Shown piece by piece: positions 19,160 to 28,412 of a stretch of DNA of 64,000 nt. The position numbers and the translations under genes are program-made. Within the stretch, counting starts at the first letter, position 1; each line of letters opens with the position of its first letter. The notes beneath the pieces were generated by a model. That model ran no database searches. It saw only the letters and a program-made list of their open reading frames with translations, and was not told where the DNA came from. Source of the stretch: Paucimonas lemoignei. GTDB taxonomy: Bacteria; Pseudomonadota; Gammaproteobacteria; Pseudomonadales; Pseudomonadaceae. Where the stretch lies: NCBI GenBank assembly GCA_900475325.1, contig LS483371.1, positions 1,240,001 to 1,304,000 of the forward strand, written 5' to 3'.

Positions 19160-21574
19160 TCAATCAGGCAGTTTGAACGCCATCACGTAATCTCCCTGCT
19201 TGGTCCCCAGCGAACCGTGACCACCCGCCACGACCAGCACGTATTGCTTGCCGTCCTTGCCGGTGTACGTCATCGGCGTGGTTTGAGCGCCTGCTGGCAG
19301 GCGGCCTTCCCACAATTGCTTGCCGTTACGAACATCGTAAGCACGCAGATACTGGTCAAGCGTACCGCTGAGGAACGCCACACCACCGGCGGTGGTGAAC
19401 GTACCGCCCAGGCTTGGAACGCCCATGGTCAACGGGATCGGAACCGGCGCGCTATCACGCACGGTGCCGTTCTTGTGCATCCAGATGGTCTGATGATTGG
19501 TCAGGTCCACTGCCGCAACATAACCCCAGGCCGGCGCCTGGCAAGGCAAGCCCATCGGCGACAGCAACGCTTCGAGGATCACGCCGTACGGCGCGCCTTT
19601 GTTCGGCTGTACGCCTTCGGTTTCGCTCTTGCGGCCCGGCCCACCTTCGACTTCTGCCGCAGGCACTAGCTTGGAGCGGAACGCCATGTAGCTTGGGTTG
19701 ACGAACGCGATCTGGCGTACCGGATCCACCGAAATGCCGCCCCAGTCGAACACGCCGAAGTTACCCGGATAAACCAGCGAGCCTTGCAGCGATGGCGGCG
19801 TGAACGGGCCTTCGTAGCGCAGGGATTTGAAGTCGATCCGGCACAACGCCTGGTCAAACGGCGTGACGCCCCACATGTCGCGTTCTTTCAACGGCGGCGG
19901 CATGAAGTTCAAGTCGGATTTTGGCTGGGTAGGCGACGTACGATCACCTGCAACCGCGCCTTGTGGCACCGGCACTTCATTGATCGGGATGATCGGCTGA
20001 CCATTGCTGCGGTCCAGCACGTAGATGCTGCCCTGTTTGGTCGATACCAGCACGGCAGGCTTGATGCCGTCGGCTGTCTTCATGTCCATGAGGGTCGGTT
20101 GACCGCCCACGTCCATGTCCCACAGGTCATGGTGAGTCAGCTGCATGTTCCAGCGGACTTTACCGGTTGCGATGTCCAGGGCAACGATGCTGGCGCTGTA
20201 TTTCTCGGACTCGTCAGTGCGGTCGCCGCCCCATTGATCCGGGGTCTGGTTACCCATTGGCAGGTAGAGCATGCCCAGCTTTTCGTCGACCGCGAACATC
20301 GACCACATATTGGGCGAGTTGCGGGTGTAGGACTGACCGGCCGCAATAGGAGTCGTGTCGTCCGGATTGCCGCTGTCCCAGTTCCAGACCAGGCGGCCGG
20401 TGTGCACGTCGAACGCACGGATCACGCCCGAAGGCTCATCCACAGAAACGTTGTCGGTCACGTGACCACCGATCACCACCAAGTCCTTGGTCACTGCAGG
20501 TGGCGACGTGGAGTAGTAGCCGCCCGGTGCGAAGGTGCCGATGTTGGCACTGAGGTCGATGGCGCCTTTGTTGCCGAAGTCTTCACAGACTTTACCGGTG
20601 TCGGCGTTCAGCGCGATCAGGCGGGTGTCGGCCGTTGGCAGGAAGATACGACGCGGGCAGACGTTGCTGTCAGCCGAGGCCACTGCCGGTGTTGCAGGGC
20701 TCTGCGCGGGGGCGGCAGCGTAGGCGGCGTCATCGTGATACGACACGCCACGGCAGGTCATGTGCGCCCAGCCTTTGAAGTTGGCCGCATTCTGGGTGCT
20801 GATCTTCGGATCGTAGCGCCAGATTTCCTTGCCGGTGTCCGGGTCCAGGGCGATGACCTGGCTGTGCGGGGTACAGACATAGAGCATGCCGTTGACTTTG
20901 AGCGGCGTGTTCTCGGCGGTGGTTTCACCCGGATCGTTCGGCCCTGGGATGTCACCGGTGCGGTAGGTCCAGGCCGGTACCAGTTTGTTGGCGTTTGCGG
21001 GCGTAATCTGCGCCAGTGGCGAATAGCGATCGCCAAACCCGGTACGGCCATAGGACTGCCAGTCGCCATCAGGCATGGCAGGCGCGGCGCTGGTGGTGCC
21101 AGCCGTCTCGCGATCCAGCTGACCTTTGATTTCACCCGGGTTAGTGAACTGGCTCGCCAATGCAGCAACACCGGCCAGCACCACGGCAACGGTCAGGCCG
21201 CTGGTGCCCATGCCGCCAGGCTGCCCACGCAGCACCGGGCGACGGAACCATGGCAGCAGCAAGACGATGCCGATCGCAAACCACAAGGCCAGGCGCGGCA
21301 CCAACTGCCACCAGTCCAGACCCACTTCCCACAATGCCCAGACGGTGCTCGCGAACAGGATCACGGCATACAGGCCAAAAGCCGCGCGACGCCCGGTAAT
21401 GAGCAGCACGCCCGTGATTGCCAGGCCGATACCGGCCAGCAGGTAGTACATCGAACCGCCGACTTGCAGCAGTTTGATACCCAGGCCCAGCAGGACCAGG
21501 CCCATCAGCAGTATCACCGCCCCGAGCAACGTCGGTAGCAGGCGATGTCTACTCAAAGCACCGTCAGTGCTCAT
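19160..21574 (-). CDS. gcd: Membrane-bound PQQ-dependent glucose dehydrogenase
   Basis: Oxidises periplasmic glucose to gluconolactone and passes electrons to ubiquinone. From ATG 21574 (MSTDGALSRHRLLPTLL; SD GGAG 9 bases upstream) the product has 804 residues. Five N-terminal transmembrane helices (about 12-135) precede a large periplasmic PQQ beta-propeller. Typical segments are WQSYGRTGFGDRYSPLAQI, GKEIWRYDPK, CRGVSYHD, WDMDVGGQP and the C-terminal PMTYTGKDGKQYVLVVAGGH. It lies immediately downstream of oprB on the same strand, linking glucose entry and direct oxidation. No PQQ synthesis genes are in the window. Confidence 0.97.
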   Translation of the reverse strand: MSTDGALSRHRLLPTLLGAVILLMGLVLLGLGIKLLQVGGSMYYLLAGIGLAITGVLLITGRRAAFGLYAVILFASTVWALWEVGLDWWQLVPRLALWFAIGIVLLLPWFRRPVLRGQPGGMGTSGLTVAVVLAGVAALASQFTNPGEIKGQLDRETAGTTSAAPAMPDGDWQSYGRTGFGDRYSPLAQITPANANKLVPAWTYRTGDIPGPNDPGETTAENTPLKVNGMLYVCTPHSQVIALDPDTGKEIWRYDPKISTQNAANFKGWAHMTCRGVSYHDDAAYAAAPAQSPATPAVASADSNVCPRRIFLPTADTRLIALNADTGKVCEDFGNKGAIDLSANIGTFAPGGYYSTSPPAVTKDLVVIGGHVTDNVSVDEPSGVIRAFDVHTGRLVWNWDSGNPDDTTPIAAGQSYTRNSPNMWSMFAVDEKLGMLYLPMGNQTPDQWGGDRTDESEKYSASIVALDIATGKVRWNMQLTHHDLWDMDVGGQPTLMDMKTADGIKPAVLVSTKQGSIYVLDRSNGQPIIPINEVPVPQGAVAGDRTSPTQPKSDLNFMPPPLKERDMWGVTPFDQALCRIDFKSLRYEGPFTPPSLQGSLVYPGNFGVFDWGGISVDPVRQIAFVNPSYMAFRSKLVPAAEVEGGPGRKSETEGVQPNKGAPYGVILEALLSPMGLPCQAPAWGYVAAVDLTNHQTIWMHKNGTVRDSAPVPIPLTMGVPSLGGTFTTAGGVAFLSGTLDQYLRAYDVRNGKQLWEGRLPAGAQTTPMTYTGKDGKQYVLVVAGGHGSLGTKQGDYVMAFKLPD

Positions 21575-21704
21575 AGTGTGAATCTCCAAGACAGATTAAG
21601 TGATTGACGCTTTGTTTTTCGCACAGGATTCAGTGAAGAATTCGCTGCAATACTTTGAAACTAGTTGTTGATACGAACTAATGACAGCAGAAATCAGCCG
21701 TCGG

Positions 21705-23087
21705 TCAGAACGACGACTGAATTTTCAAGCCAGCCACCAGCGCATCGTCCACATGGTTCACGCCACCGGGGTGCCGAATGAACTGCAGATTGGGGCGCAC
21801 CGTCAGCCAATTGCTCACGTGCACGCCGTAATACAGCTCGGCGTTGTACTCGGTGTCCTGCAAGGGCATGAAGGCCGGATCGTTGTAGTCGTACACCGCT
21901 GCTGCCTGATTCTGTGCAGCCGCGTTCTTGCGGTAGGCCGGATTGACGTGGATGCGCGCGACAGCAAGGCCAATGTCGTCCTTGGGACGGGCATCGAACG
22001 GGCCTTTGTAGAACCCGCCGAGTGACACGTAGTTGTCGACCTTGTTGGTTTTCTTGTCATGCATCGTGGCGTTGGCGAAGACGCTCAAGCCACGGCTCTG
22101 ATCGCTGGCGTTGCTGGTGACCTGTTGAAGCAGGTTCAGCCACATGCCGTGTTTGCTCGAAGCGCTGCGATAGGTGCCATCCGTCAAGGCGGCGGACTGG
22201 CCATTGCCGCTTTTGTAGACGTCCTGGCTGTCAGCGGTGCTGTAGTAATAACCGGCGCGGTATTCGCCAGGCAGGCCGTCAACCTTCGGCGACCAGACCA
22301 GCTCGACGGGCAGAACCATGCCCTGGGTGCCGCTGCCGCTGAGCTTGAAGCCGTTGTCGTTGTCCAGATTGGATGGGTTCTGTTCGAACACTCCGACCTG
22401 GGCGAACACCTCAGGATTGATCTGGTACTTGGCGCGCATCGCCCATTGGCTAATCGGCCAGTTGTAAACGGTGCCGCCGTCCCAGTTGCCGACTTGGGCA
22501 CCGCACAGGGCCAGGTTCTGGAAATCACACGGGAAACTGCCGAAATCTTCGCCCTGATTAAAGCGGCCGAGTTTGATGCTCAGCGCCTGGTCGAAGAATT
22601 TCTGCTGATACCAGAGCTGCGTCAGGCGGGTCACGCTGCCCCGGCCCCAGACTTCCTGGGACGAAGACAAGGTACCGGTACGAGGATCGCTGACCCGGTC
22701 ATTACTGATGTTGTCGCCGTTGCGGTTGTTCACAGTCAGCTGGAACTCGGCGTCATGCCAGCCGAGGATCTTCTGCAGATCCAGATGCGCGCCAAGGGCG
22801 TACTGATCGCTGTAGCGCACTGCGTTGTCATGGCGGTAACCGCCGTGCAGGTTGGAGCCGGTCTCGGAGGTGTAGTCGAGCTTGAAGTCGTAGCCCTGTT
22901 GCGAAAGCTCGCTGCGCTTACCATTCCAGTCGCCCAGCATCCACGGTGAATCACTGTCGAAGGCGGGCGCGGCATGAACGCAACCCGCAAGGCCTGCGGC
23001 AGTGAGGCCGATGACTCGGGCGGTGAAGGTAAGGCGGGAAGGAGCGGGCAGGGCAAAAGCCAAAAAACGTCGCGTGTGGGCAGACAT
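21705..23087 (-). CDS. oprB: Carbohydrate-selective porin OprB
   Basis: Outer-membrane glucose/carbohydrate porin. From ATG 23087 (MSAHTRRFLAFALPAPSRLT) the product has 460 residues with a signal peptide ending near GLAGCVHAAPAF. The OprB signature is visible: WMLGDWNGKRSELSQQGYDFKLDY, the segment QVGNWDGGTVYNWPISQW, and the C-terminal NWLTVRPNLQFIRHPGGVN with a terminal Phe. A start 13 codons upstream would lengthen the N-terminus without improving the signal. It is followed 130 bases later by gcd on the same strand. A second OprB would be expected beyond the gts genes at the right edge, outside this window. Confidence 0.95.
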   Translation of the reverse strand: MSAHTRRFLAFALPAPSRLTFTARVIGLTAAGLAGCVHAAPAFDSDSPWMLGDWNGKRSELSQQGYDFKLDYTSETGSNLHGGYRHDNAVRYSDQYALGAHLDLQKILGWHDAEFQLTVNNRNGDNISNDRVSDPRTGTLSSSQEVWGRGSVTRLTQLWYQQKFFDQALSIKLGRFNQGEDFGSFPCDFQNLALCGAQVGNWDGGTVYNWPISQWAMRAKYQINPEVFAQVGVFEQNPSNLDNDNGFKLSGSGTQGMVLPVELVWSPKVDGLPGEYRAGYYYSTADSQDVYKSGNGQSAALTDGTYRSASSKHGMWLNLLQQVTSNASDQSRGLSVFANATMHDKKTNKVDNYVSLGGFYKGPFDARPKDDIGLAVARIHVNPAYRKNAAAQNQAAAVYDYNDPAFMPLQDTEYNAELYYGVHVSNWLTVRPNLQFIRHPGGVNHVDDALVAGLKIQSSF

Positions 23088-23349
23088 GGGTATCGTTCTT
23101 TTCGAGTTATCTGGAGAGGAATGCATGTGGCGTTATGTCGCCGCTCTGCAAGACGAAAGCAGTTGCAAAATCGGTTCAGCGGGCAGTGCGTAATGATAGG
23201 GGCCTAACGGATGCGTAAACAGCGCGGAAACTGACATGGATCATTGCGGGGATTGCAATAGTGCGGGGGGGAAGGGCTTTGGGATCTAACGCGGGAAATT
23301 CTATGTTTGCCTGAAATCCCCCAGGACTCCACGCTCAACACAGTTCTCG

Positions 23350-23440
23350 GTGGGAGCGAGCTTGCTCGCGAAGGCAATGCTCCTACCCCCAGAAATATAT
23401 TCGGATGTCCCGGCCCCTTCGCGAGCAAGCTCGCTCCCAC
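23350..23440. repeat. REP-type palindrome pair
   Basis: GTGGGAGCGAGCTTGCTCGC and its inverse GCGAGCAAGCTCGCTCCCAC are separated by about 45 bp, between the receptor gene and the oprB upstream region. The rest of 23088-23502 contains no supported gene. Confidence 0.88.
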
Positions 23441-23502
23441 AAGGGGCGCGTTCGCCTCATGGCCACCCGCATCTTGCACGGGGTGGCCGGTTATTGATTT
23501 GA

Positions 23503-25539
23503 TCAGAACGTCGTGCGCAACCCCACCTCAACGCTGCGGCCTTGCGCCGGGGCGATGTCGCGCAGGATCGAGCTCGCATAGCGTACGGTCTGGTTGGTCA
23601 GGTTTTCGCCGTTGACGAACGCCAGCCATTGACTGCCCGCCAGATCAAACCTGTACCCGGCACTTGCGCCCAGCGTGGTGTAGCCGTCCGTGCCGGTTTC
23701 GTTCTCCGGCACGCGATGCTGTGAGCTGGCGTGCTCCACATCAATACGTGCCTGCCACTTGTCCAGCTCCCACAACAGGCCGCTATTCAGACGCAGCGGT
23801 GCGATGCGTGGCAGGGCTTCGCCGGTGTCGAGGTTCTTGGCACGGGTGTAATCGCCGGACAGCTCCAGCGCCAGGCTGCCGTACTGGTTTTGCCCAAGCT
23901 TCCAGTGATCCTGCGCCTCGAAGCCACTGAAGCGTGCGCGAACGCCGGAGTAGTTGTATTCCGGGATGCCATCGGCGTCTTCTTCGCCGTCATCATTCAG
24001 GTTACGACCACTGCCCAACAGCCCGATGTAGTTGGAGAAGTGGCTGTAGAAGACCCCGACGCTGCCTTTGTGTGTGCCGCTGTCAAAGCGCAGCGCCAGG
24101 TCGCTGGACACGGCTTTCTCCTTGGACAACCCGGCGTCGCCGCGCTCGTAAGTACCGGTCGCGACGTGGGCGCCATTGGCGTACAGCTCATAGAAGGTGG
24201 GTGCGCGTTCGGTGTAACCCAGGGTGGCAGCCAAGGACCAGATGGGCGTCAGGGTGTAGATCGCGCCGGACGACAGGCTACCAGCGGTAAAACTGCTCGA
24301 GGTTTCGGCGCTGGCGAAACGCTCGTTGCCCTTGGCGTCCGGGTCGACGGTGGTGTGTTCCACGCGTCCACCCAGGCTCAGCTTCAGGCGTTCGGTGGCT
24401 TGCAGTTCTTCGAGGATGAACAGCGCGCCTGCGTTGGTATCGGTCTGCGGGACAAAAGCCTCTTCGCCCAGCGCCGAGAATTCGCCACGGGTGACCTGCG
24501 CGCCGACCACGCCTTCCACCGGCCCTAGCGGCTGATGACGGGCTTCGACGCGGGCTTCATAACCCTTGTTCTTGAAGGTGGTGCCGACTTCGCCGCCTTC
24601 GATTTCCCGATGCTCGTAATCGGTGTAACCGGCGTCCAGTTTCACCGACGTAAACGGCCCGGCCAGGTTGCGAATCTCCGAGGCAAACGCGTAATGCTCC
24701 TGCTGCATGCGGATGCGCACATCCTGTTCAGCAGGAGAGCCGTAATTGGAGTCGTAGTTGCTGTAGGACAAGCCCGCATAGCCGTCATCCCAAGTGTACG
24801 AACCGCCCACCGCGCCGCCATCCTGACGCCCGTCGCTATTGCTCAGCCGATGCTTTTTATCAGTGCCTTCTTCGTTGGCGCGCTGTTCACTGGTGCGGGC
24901 GTAGCCGGGGATCCGCAGGTCGTTGAATTCCCGGGCGTTGGCGTCGATGTGCAGGGCGAACTGGCCGTTGCCCGCTTCGAGTTTGCCGGCGCTGCTGCGC
25001 GTGGTGTCGGCGCCGCCATAACGCAATTCTCCTGCACCGTGAATGCCTTCAATGGCCTCGGTGGGGATGCGGTTGTCGAAGGTATTGACCGCGCCGCCGA
25101 TGGCGCTGCCGCCATACAACAAGGCCGCCGGGCCACGTACGATTTCAACGCGCTCGACATTCACCGGGTCCAGCGGCACCGCGTGGTCATAGGACAGTGA
25201 CGAGGCGTCCAGCGCGCCGACGCCATTGCGCAGGATGCGAATCCGGTCGCCGTCCTGGCCGCGAATGATCGGCCGACTGGCACCTGGCCCGAAGTACGAG
25301 GACGAAACCCCGGGCTGTTTGTTGAGCGTCTCGCCCAGGCTGCCTTTTTGCGCAAAGGTCAGCTCATCACCTTCAAGCACCGTCGCAGGCGATGCCAACT
25401 GATCACTGCCCAACGGATTGGCCGTAATCACTTGTGGCGCAAGGTCCACCGCATTGGCTGCATGAGTGGGCGAAGCCAACAGCATCGCAGCCGCCAGGGG
25501 AGTGAGGTGCCAGAGCAGATTTCTTGACGAGCGGGACAT
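23503..25539 (-). CDS. znuD: TonB-dependent receptor, ZnuD-like (probable zinc uptake)
   Basis: Outer-membrane active transporter. From ATG 25539 (MSRSSRNLLWHLTPLAAAML; SD GGA) it has 678 residues with a signal peptide ending at HAANA. The plug domain starts near LAPQVITANPLGSDQLASPATVLEGDEL and includes RPIIRGQDGDRIRILRNG and VERVEIVRGPAALLYGGSAIGGAVN. A 22-strand barrel follows, ending VEVGLRTTF. Overall it resembles the ZnuD/PA0781-type receptors. The Zur-box match directly upstream favours zinc over heme as the substrate. It lacks a long His-rich loop. Transport specificity is inferred, not shown. Confidence 0.8.
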   Translation of the reverse strand: MSRSSRNLLWHLTPLAAAMLLASPTHAANAVDLAPQVITANPLGSDQLASPATVLEGDELTFAQKGSLGETLNKQPGVSSSYFGPGASRPIIRGQDGDRIRILRNGVGALDASSLSYDHAVPLDPVNVERVEIVRGPAALLYGGSAIGGAVNTFDNRIPTEAIEGIHGAGELRYGGADTTRSSAGKLEAGNGQFALHIDANAREFNDLRIPGYARTSEQRANEEGTDKKHRLSNSDGRQDGGAVGGSYTWDDGYAGLSYSNYDSNYGSPAEQDVRIRMQQEHYAFASEIRNLAGPFTSVKLDAGYTDYEHREIEGGEVGTTFKNKGYEARVEARHQPLGPVEGVVGAQVTRGEFSALGEEAFVPQTDTNAGALFILEELQATERLKLSLGGRVEHTTVDPDAKGNERFASAETSSSFTAGSLSSGAIYTLTPIWSLAATLGYTERAPTFYELYANGAHVATGTYERGDAGLSKEKAVSSDLALRFDSGTHKGSVGVFYSHFSNYIGLLGSGRNLNDDGEEDADGIPEYNYSGVRARFSGFEAQDHWKLGQNQYGSLALELSGDYTRAKNLDTGEALPRIAPLRLNSGLLWELDKWQARIDVEHASSQHRVPENETGTDGYTTLGASAGYRFDLAGSQWLAFVNGENLTNQTVRYASSILRDIAPAQGRSVEVGLRTTF

Positions 25540-25587
25540 GCGGGGTTTCCTTGGCAGTAGGCAGGAGAAGCATTGAGATGGACATCT

Positions 25588-25606
25588 ACTGTTACAATAT
25601 AACATC
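25588..25606 (-). promoter_or_regulatory. Putative Zur box before the ZnuD-like receptor
   Basis: On the minus strand GATGTTATATTGTAACAGT contains the inverted repeat GTTAYA-n-TRTAAC, matching the gammaproteobacterial Zur operator core GTTATAnnATAAC. It lies about 50 bases upstream of the receptor ATG. A related site precedes the L31 type B gene at 41404. Confidence 0.75.
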
Positions 25607-25779
25607 TCTTTGTGGGGCGCCAAGGGGAACTTTTCGGATGCGTCCTACATGCGCCAAGGGCGTAAGCTGACTGCCAATGCATCGGCTTCGCACGCTAAGC
25701 TCTTCCCGCTGTCTGAAGGCTCGGCTAAGGTGCGCAGCTCTCGGGAAATGCCCCTACTCCTCAAGCTTGAAGGTTCCGC

Positions 25780-26007
25780 ATGACGACACCCCATTCCAAT
25801 CCTTTGCACGGCGTGACACTGGAACAGATCCTCAACGCACTGGTTGAGCATTACGAGTGGTCAGGCCTGGCTGAACGCATTGATATTCGCTGCTTCAAGA
25901 GCGACCCAAGCATCAAGTCCAGCCTGACATTTCTTCGCAAGACGCCTTGGGCCAGGGAGAAGGTCGAGGCGCTCTACGTGAAGTTGCACCGCAGCAAGGG
26001 TTGGTAA
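25780..26007 (+). CDS. VF530 (DUF2132) family small DNA-binding protein
   Basis: 75 residues with the family core [57 protein letters not shown], read here in shortened form. VF530 proteins are small helical proteins related to a Vibrio structure with DNA-binding character. Their cellular role is unsettled. A single gene with no obvious operon partner; the Pr6Pr-type gene follows 39 bases later and may be co-transcribed. Confidence 0.88.
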   Translation: MTTPHSNPLHGVTLEQILNALVEHYEWSGLAERIDIRCFKSDPSIKSSLTFLRKTPWAREKVEALYVKLHRSKGW

Positions 26008-26046
26008 CTTCGCCCGGTTGGAATGCCGGGCCTCAAGGAATTAACG

Positions 26047-26697
26047 ATGCACCGCAACGATATGCCGAAAGCGCAAGGATCGCGCCGTTACACACTCATC
26101 ACCGCCTGCCTGGGTTGGACAGGGTTGGCCATTCAGCTTTATCTGGTTCTCATCGCACGCTGGGCTGACGACGCCAGCCTGACGGGCGGACTGGTGCGGT
26201 TTTTCAGTTTCTTCACGGTATGGACCAACACCCTCGTGGCGGTGGCGCTCACCTGCGCCTTTATGAATCGGGACTCCCCCGCGCAGCGATTCTTTCGCCT
26301 GCCCGTGGTGTGCGGCGGTATTGCGGCCAGTATCGTGCTGGTGGGGCTGGCCTATAACGTGCTGCTGCGCCATCTCTGGCAACCTGAAGGCTGGCAGTGG
26401 ATCGCCGACGAGTTGCTGCACGACGTGATGCCCCTGGCGTTCGTGCTGTACTGGTGGCTGTACGTACCCAAGGGCGTGTTGCAACTCAGACACGTAGTGC
26501 TGTGGATGCTGTACCCCGTGGTTTACTTCTCCTACGTGCTGCTCAGGGGCAGTTACATCGGCGACTACATGTACCCGTTTATCAACGTCGGCAATATTGG
26601 CTACGTCGAAGCGTTCACCAATGCCGGCGGGATATTGCTGGGGTTTATCGTGATTGCGCTGGGGTTGCTTGGGGTGGACCGATTCTCTGGAAGATGA
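26047..26697 (+). CDS. Pr6Pr family integral membrane protein
   Basis: 216 residues from ATG 26047 (SD AAGGA 8 bases upstream; an ATG eight codons earlier is less likely). Six predicted membrane helices fit the Pr6Pr family: LITACLGWTGLAIQLYLVLI, FFSFFTVWTNTLVAVALTC, GGIAASIVLVGLAYNVLL, LLHDVMPLAFVLYWWLYV, LWMLYPVVYFSYVLL and GGILLGFIVIALGLLGV. The FFTxxTN and DxxxHxxxP-type motifs are present (FFTVWTN, DELLHDVMPL). Function is unknown; the family resembles rhodopsin-like/FAR-17a folds. Confidence 0.85.
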   Translation: MHRNDMPKAQGSRRYTLITACLGWTGLAIQLYLVLIARWADDASLTGGLVRFFSFFTVWTNTLVAVALTCAFMNRDSPAQRFFRLPVVCGGIAASIVLVGLAYNVLLRHLWQPEGWQWIADELLHDVMPLAFVLYWWLYVPKGVLQLRHVVLWMLYPVVYFSYVLLRGSYIGDYMYPFINVGNIGYVEAFTNAGGILLGFIVIALGLLGVDRFSGR

Positions 26698-26708
26698 AGT
26701 ACGGAACC

Positions 26709-26802
26709 CTGTGGGAGCGAATTCATTCGCGAAGAGGCCGGTACATCCGATGCATATCCGTTGGTTGAAACACCGCCTTCGCGAATGAATTCGCTCCCAC
26801 AG
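26709..26802. repeat. REP-type palindrome pair
   Basis: CTGTGGGAGCGAATTCATTC and its inverse GAATGAATTCGCTCCCACAG flank about 40 bp between convergent genes. It is of the class amplified at 51143-51833. Confidence 0.88.
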
Positions 26803-26856
26803 GTCGGTGTTTAATTTGGGTTGGTATGTGTTTGCCAGTGCCTCTTCACCTCGCGG

Positions 26857-27627
26857 TTATTCGGCGTCCGTCCCATCAATCCGCCAATACCCGGCCGCCT
26901 TGACGAGCTCTTCTTCCAGCCCGAACTCATCCAGCAGCACCCGGCGTAGCTTGCGCGACAAGCCTGACTCGGTCGCTACCCAGGCATACAGTTTGCCTTC
27001 GGGCATTTCCAGGCGGCGGGTGACGTCCAACAGGTTCTGTTCGCCGCGCACAATCCAGATCACATCGACCTGCGCCTGGCTGTCGAACACCTGCTGCTCG
27101 CCCTGGTCGGCCACTTCGACGACTACCAAAGCGTTGCGATGGCCCGGAAGTTCTTCGAGGCGGCGGGCTATGGCGGGCAGGGCGGTTTCGTCACCGATCA
27201 ACAGATAGCTGTCGAAAATGTCCGGCACGATCATCGACCCACGCGGCCCGGCAATGTGCAGAAACTGCCCTGGCTCGGCCTGTTCAGCCCAGCTGGCAGC
27301 GGGGCCGTCGCCATGCAGGACGAAGTCGATGTCCAGCTCACCGCTGGCCGAGTCATAGCGGCGCGGCGTGTAGTCACGCATCACCGGTTTGGGCCCATCA
27401 CTCGGCGCGCCGGGTACAAAGCTATCCAGCGCGGCTTGTTCTTCAGGCGTAGTGGCAAAAATCAGCTTCACGTGGTCATCGGTGCCCAGGCTGATAAAGC
27501 CGGTCAGGTCCGGCCCGTGCAGAGTGATGCGGCGCATTTTCGGGGTGATGTCTGTCACGCGCAGCACTTCAAGCTTGCGACGCTTGATCTCATGGCTGAC
27601 GCGGTGGATGCCTTGCTGCGAATTCAT
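26857..27627 (-). CDS. Siderophore-interacting protein (YqjH-like ferric-chelate reductase)
   Basis: Cytoplasmic NAD(P)H:flavin-type reductase that releases iron from ferric siderophores. 256 residues with an N-terminal FAD-binding barrel (LEVLRVTDITPKMRRITL, FAD motif RDYTPRRYD) and a C-terminal SIP domain (SYLLIGDETALPAIARRLEELP, then VIWIVRGEQN). The start overlaps the stop of the PadR-type regulator by 4 bases, so both are in one transcript. The pairing matches E. coli YqjI-YqjH, where the regulator controls the reductase in response to nickel and iron. Confidence 0.88.
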   Translation of the reverse strand: MNSQQGIHRVSHEIKRRKLEVLRVTDITPKMRRITLHGPDLTGFISLGTDDHVKLIFATTPEEQAALDSFVPGAPSDGPKPVMRDYTPRRYDSASGELDIDFVLHGDGPAASWAEQAEPGQFLHIAGPRGSMIVPDIFDSYLLIGDETALPAIARRLEELPGHRNALVVVEVADQGEQQVFDSQAQVDVIWIVRGEQNLLDVTRRLEMPEGKLYAWVATESGLSRKLRRVLLDEFGLEEELVKAAGYWRIDGTDAE

Positions 27628-28211
27628 ACCGACTTCTCCGATGCTGATGGGGGGCCATCGACGATGGCTTTGGCGGTGTTATTGAGCAGGTCGCGAACCC
27701 GCAGGATTTCTTCCGGGCTCCAGCGACCGTGATGTAACTGCAAGGCATGGCGCAGGTTATGCACCGCCTCGTGGATTTCAGCCGGGCGGTCATGGCCGCG
27801 CAACGAGCGTTTGCTGACGTCGATGCGCATGCGCACGCCATCCAGCGCGATCGCCTGCTCTGCCAGCGATGTGCGACCGGCGGGGGTGACGGCATAGTGT
27901 TTTTTGCCACCCTGGGCGTTGCCTTCGATCAGCTCGCTTTCTTCGAGGAAGGTCAGGGTCGGGTAGATCACCCCAGGGCTGGGGCTGTAGGCGCCGTCGA
28001 ACATGCCTTCGATCTGGCGGATCAAGTCATAGCCATGGCACGGCTGCTCGGCGATCAGCGCCAGCAGCAGTAATTTCAGGTCCCCGGGGGCGAACACCCG
28101 AGGCCCACGCCCGCCACGTTCACGGCCAGGGCGTTTCTCAAAGCCATCGCGCCCATCGCCATGTTCGCGAGGGTGTGGGCGGTGGTCATTGTGGTGATGG
28201 TCATCACGCAT
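27624..28211 (-). CDS. PadR family regulator with His-rich N-terminus (YqjI-like)
   Basis: 195 residues. The first about 35 are rich in His, Asp, Arg and Gly (MRDDHHHNDHRPHPREHGDG), as in the nickel-responsive E. coli YqjI. The PadR winged-helix domain follows (LKLLLLALIAEQPCHGYDLIRQIE and SPSPGVIYPTLTFLEE). The C-terminal helical part probably dimerises. It probably represses its own operon, including the ferric reductase, through the palindrome just upstream of its start. Metal sensing by the His-rich arm is inferred from the homologue. SD AGGAG precedes the ATG. Confidence 0.87.
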   Translation of the reverse strand: MRDDHHHNDHRPHPREHGDGRDGFEKRPGRERGGRGPRVFAPGDLKLLLLALIAEQPCHGYDLIRQIEGMFDGAYSPSPGVIYPTLTFLEESELIEGNAQGGKKHYAVTPAGRTSLAEQAIALDGVRMRIDVSKRSLRGHDRPAEIHEAVHNLRHALQLHHGRWSPEEILRVRDLLNNTAKAIVDGPPSASEKSV

Positions 28212-28232
28212 TTCTTCATCTCCTGTTACACG

Positions 28233-28258
28233 TTAGATATACCTTAAGATATATCTTA
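28233..28258 (-). promoter_or_regulatory. Palindromic operator of the PadR/reductase operon
   Basis: TAAGATATATCTTA (28245-28258) is a perfect 14-bp palindrome. Directly beside it TTAGATATACCTTA (28233-28246) is an imperfect second copy. The pair sits 22-47 bases upstream of the regulator start, as expected of an autoregulatory PadR site. Confidence 0.75.
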
Positions 28259-28339
28259 ATGTGTATGCAAGGGATAAAGACGAATGGTTCTTGTTTGGCG
28301 GTGGGATGACCCAAAGCTGTCCACCATCCAACACCGGAC

Positions 28340-28412
28340 CTGTAGGAACTGCCGAAGGCTGCGAACCGCAATCTGTCTTTCGCAGCCCTCGTAACCTCGG
28401 TCAGCTCTACAG
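28340..28412. repeat. REP-type palindrome pair overlapping the end of the PBP gene
   Basis: CTGTAGGAACTGCCGAAGGCTGCGAA and its imperfect inverse TTCGCAGCCCTCG...CAGCTCTACAG. The right arm reaches the stop codon of the penicillin-binding protein gene at 28407-28409. Confidence 0.8.

Noticed and set aside
19784..21538. 584-codon open frame opposite gcd
   Set aside because: Antisense shadow of gcd with no recognisable domain and His/Arg/Ala-rich shadow composition.
23503..25539. Calling the receptor a heme receptor
   Set aside because: Homologues are sometimes labelled heme receptors, but no FRAP/NPNL box stands out and the promoter carries a Zur-type rather than Fur-type palindrome.
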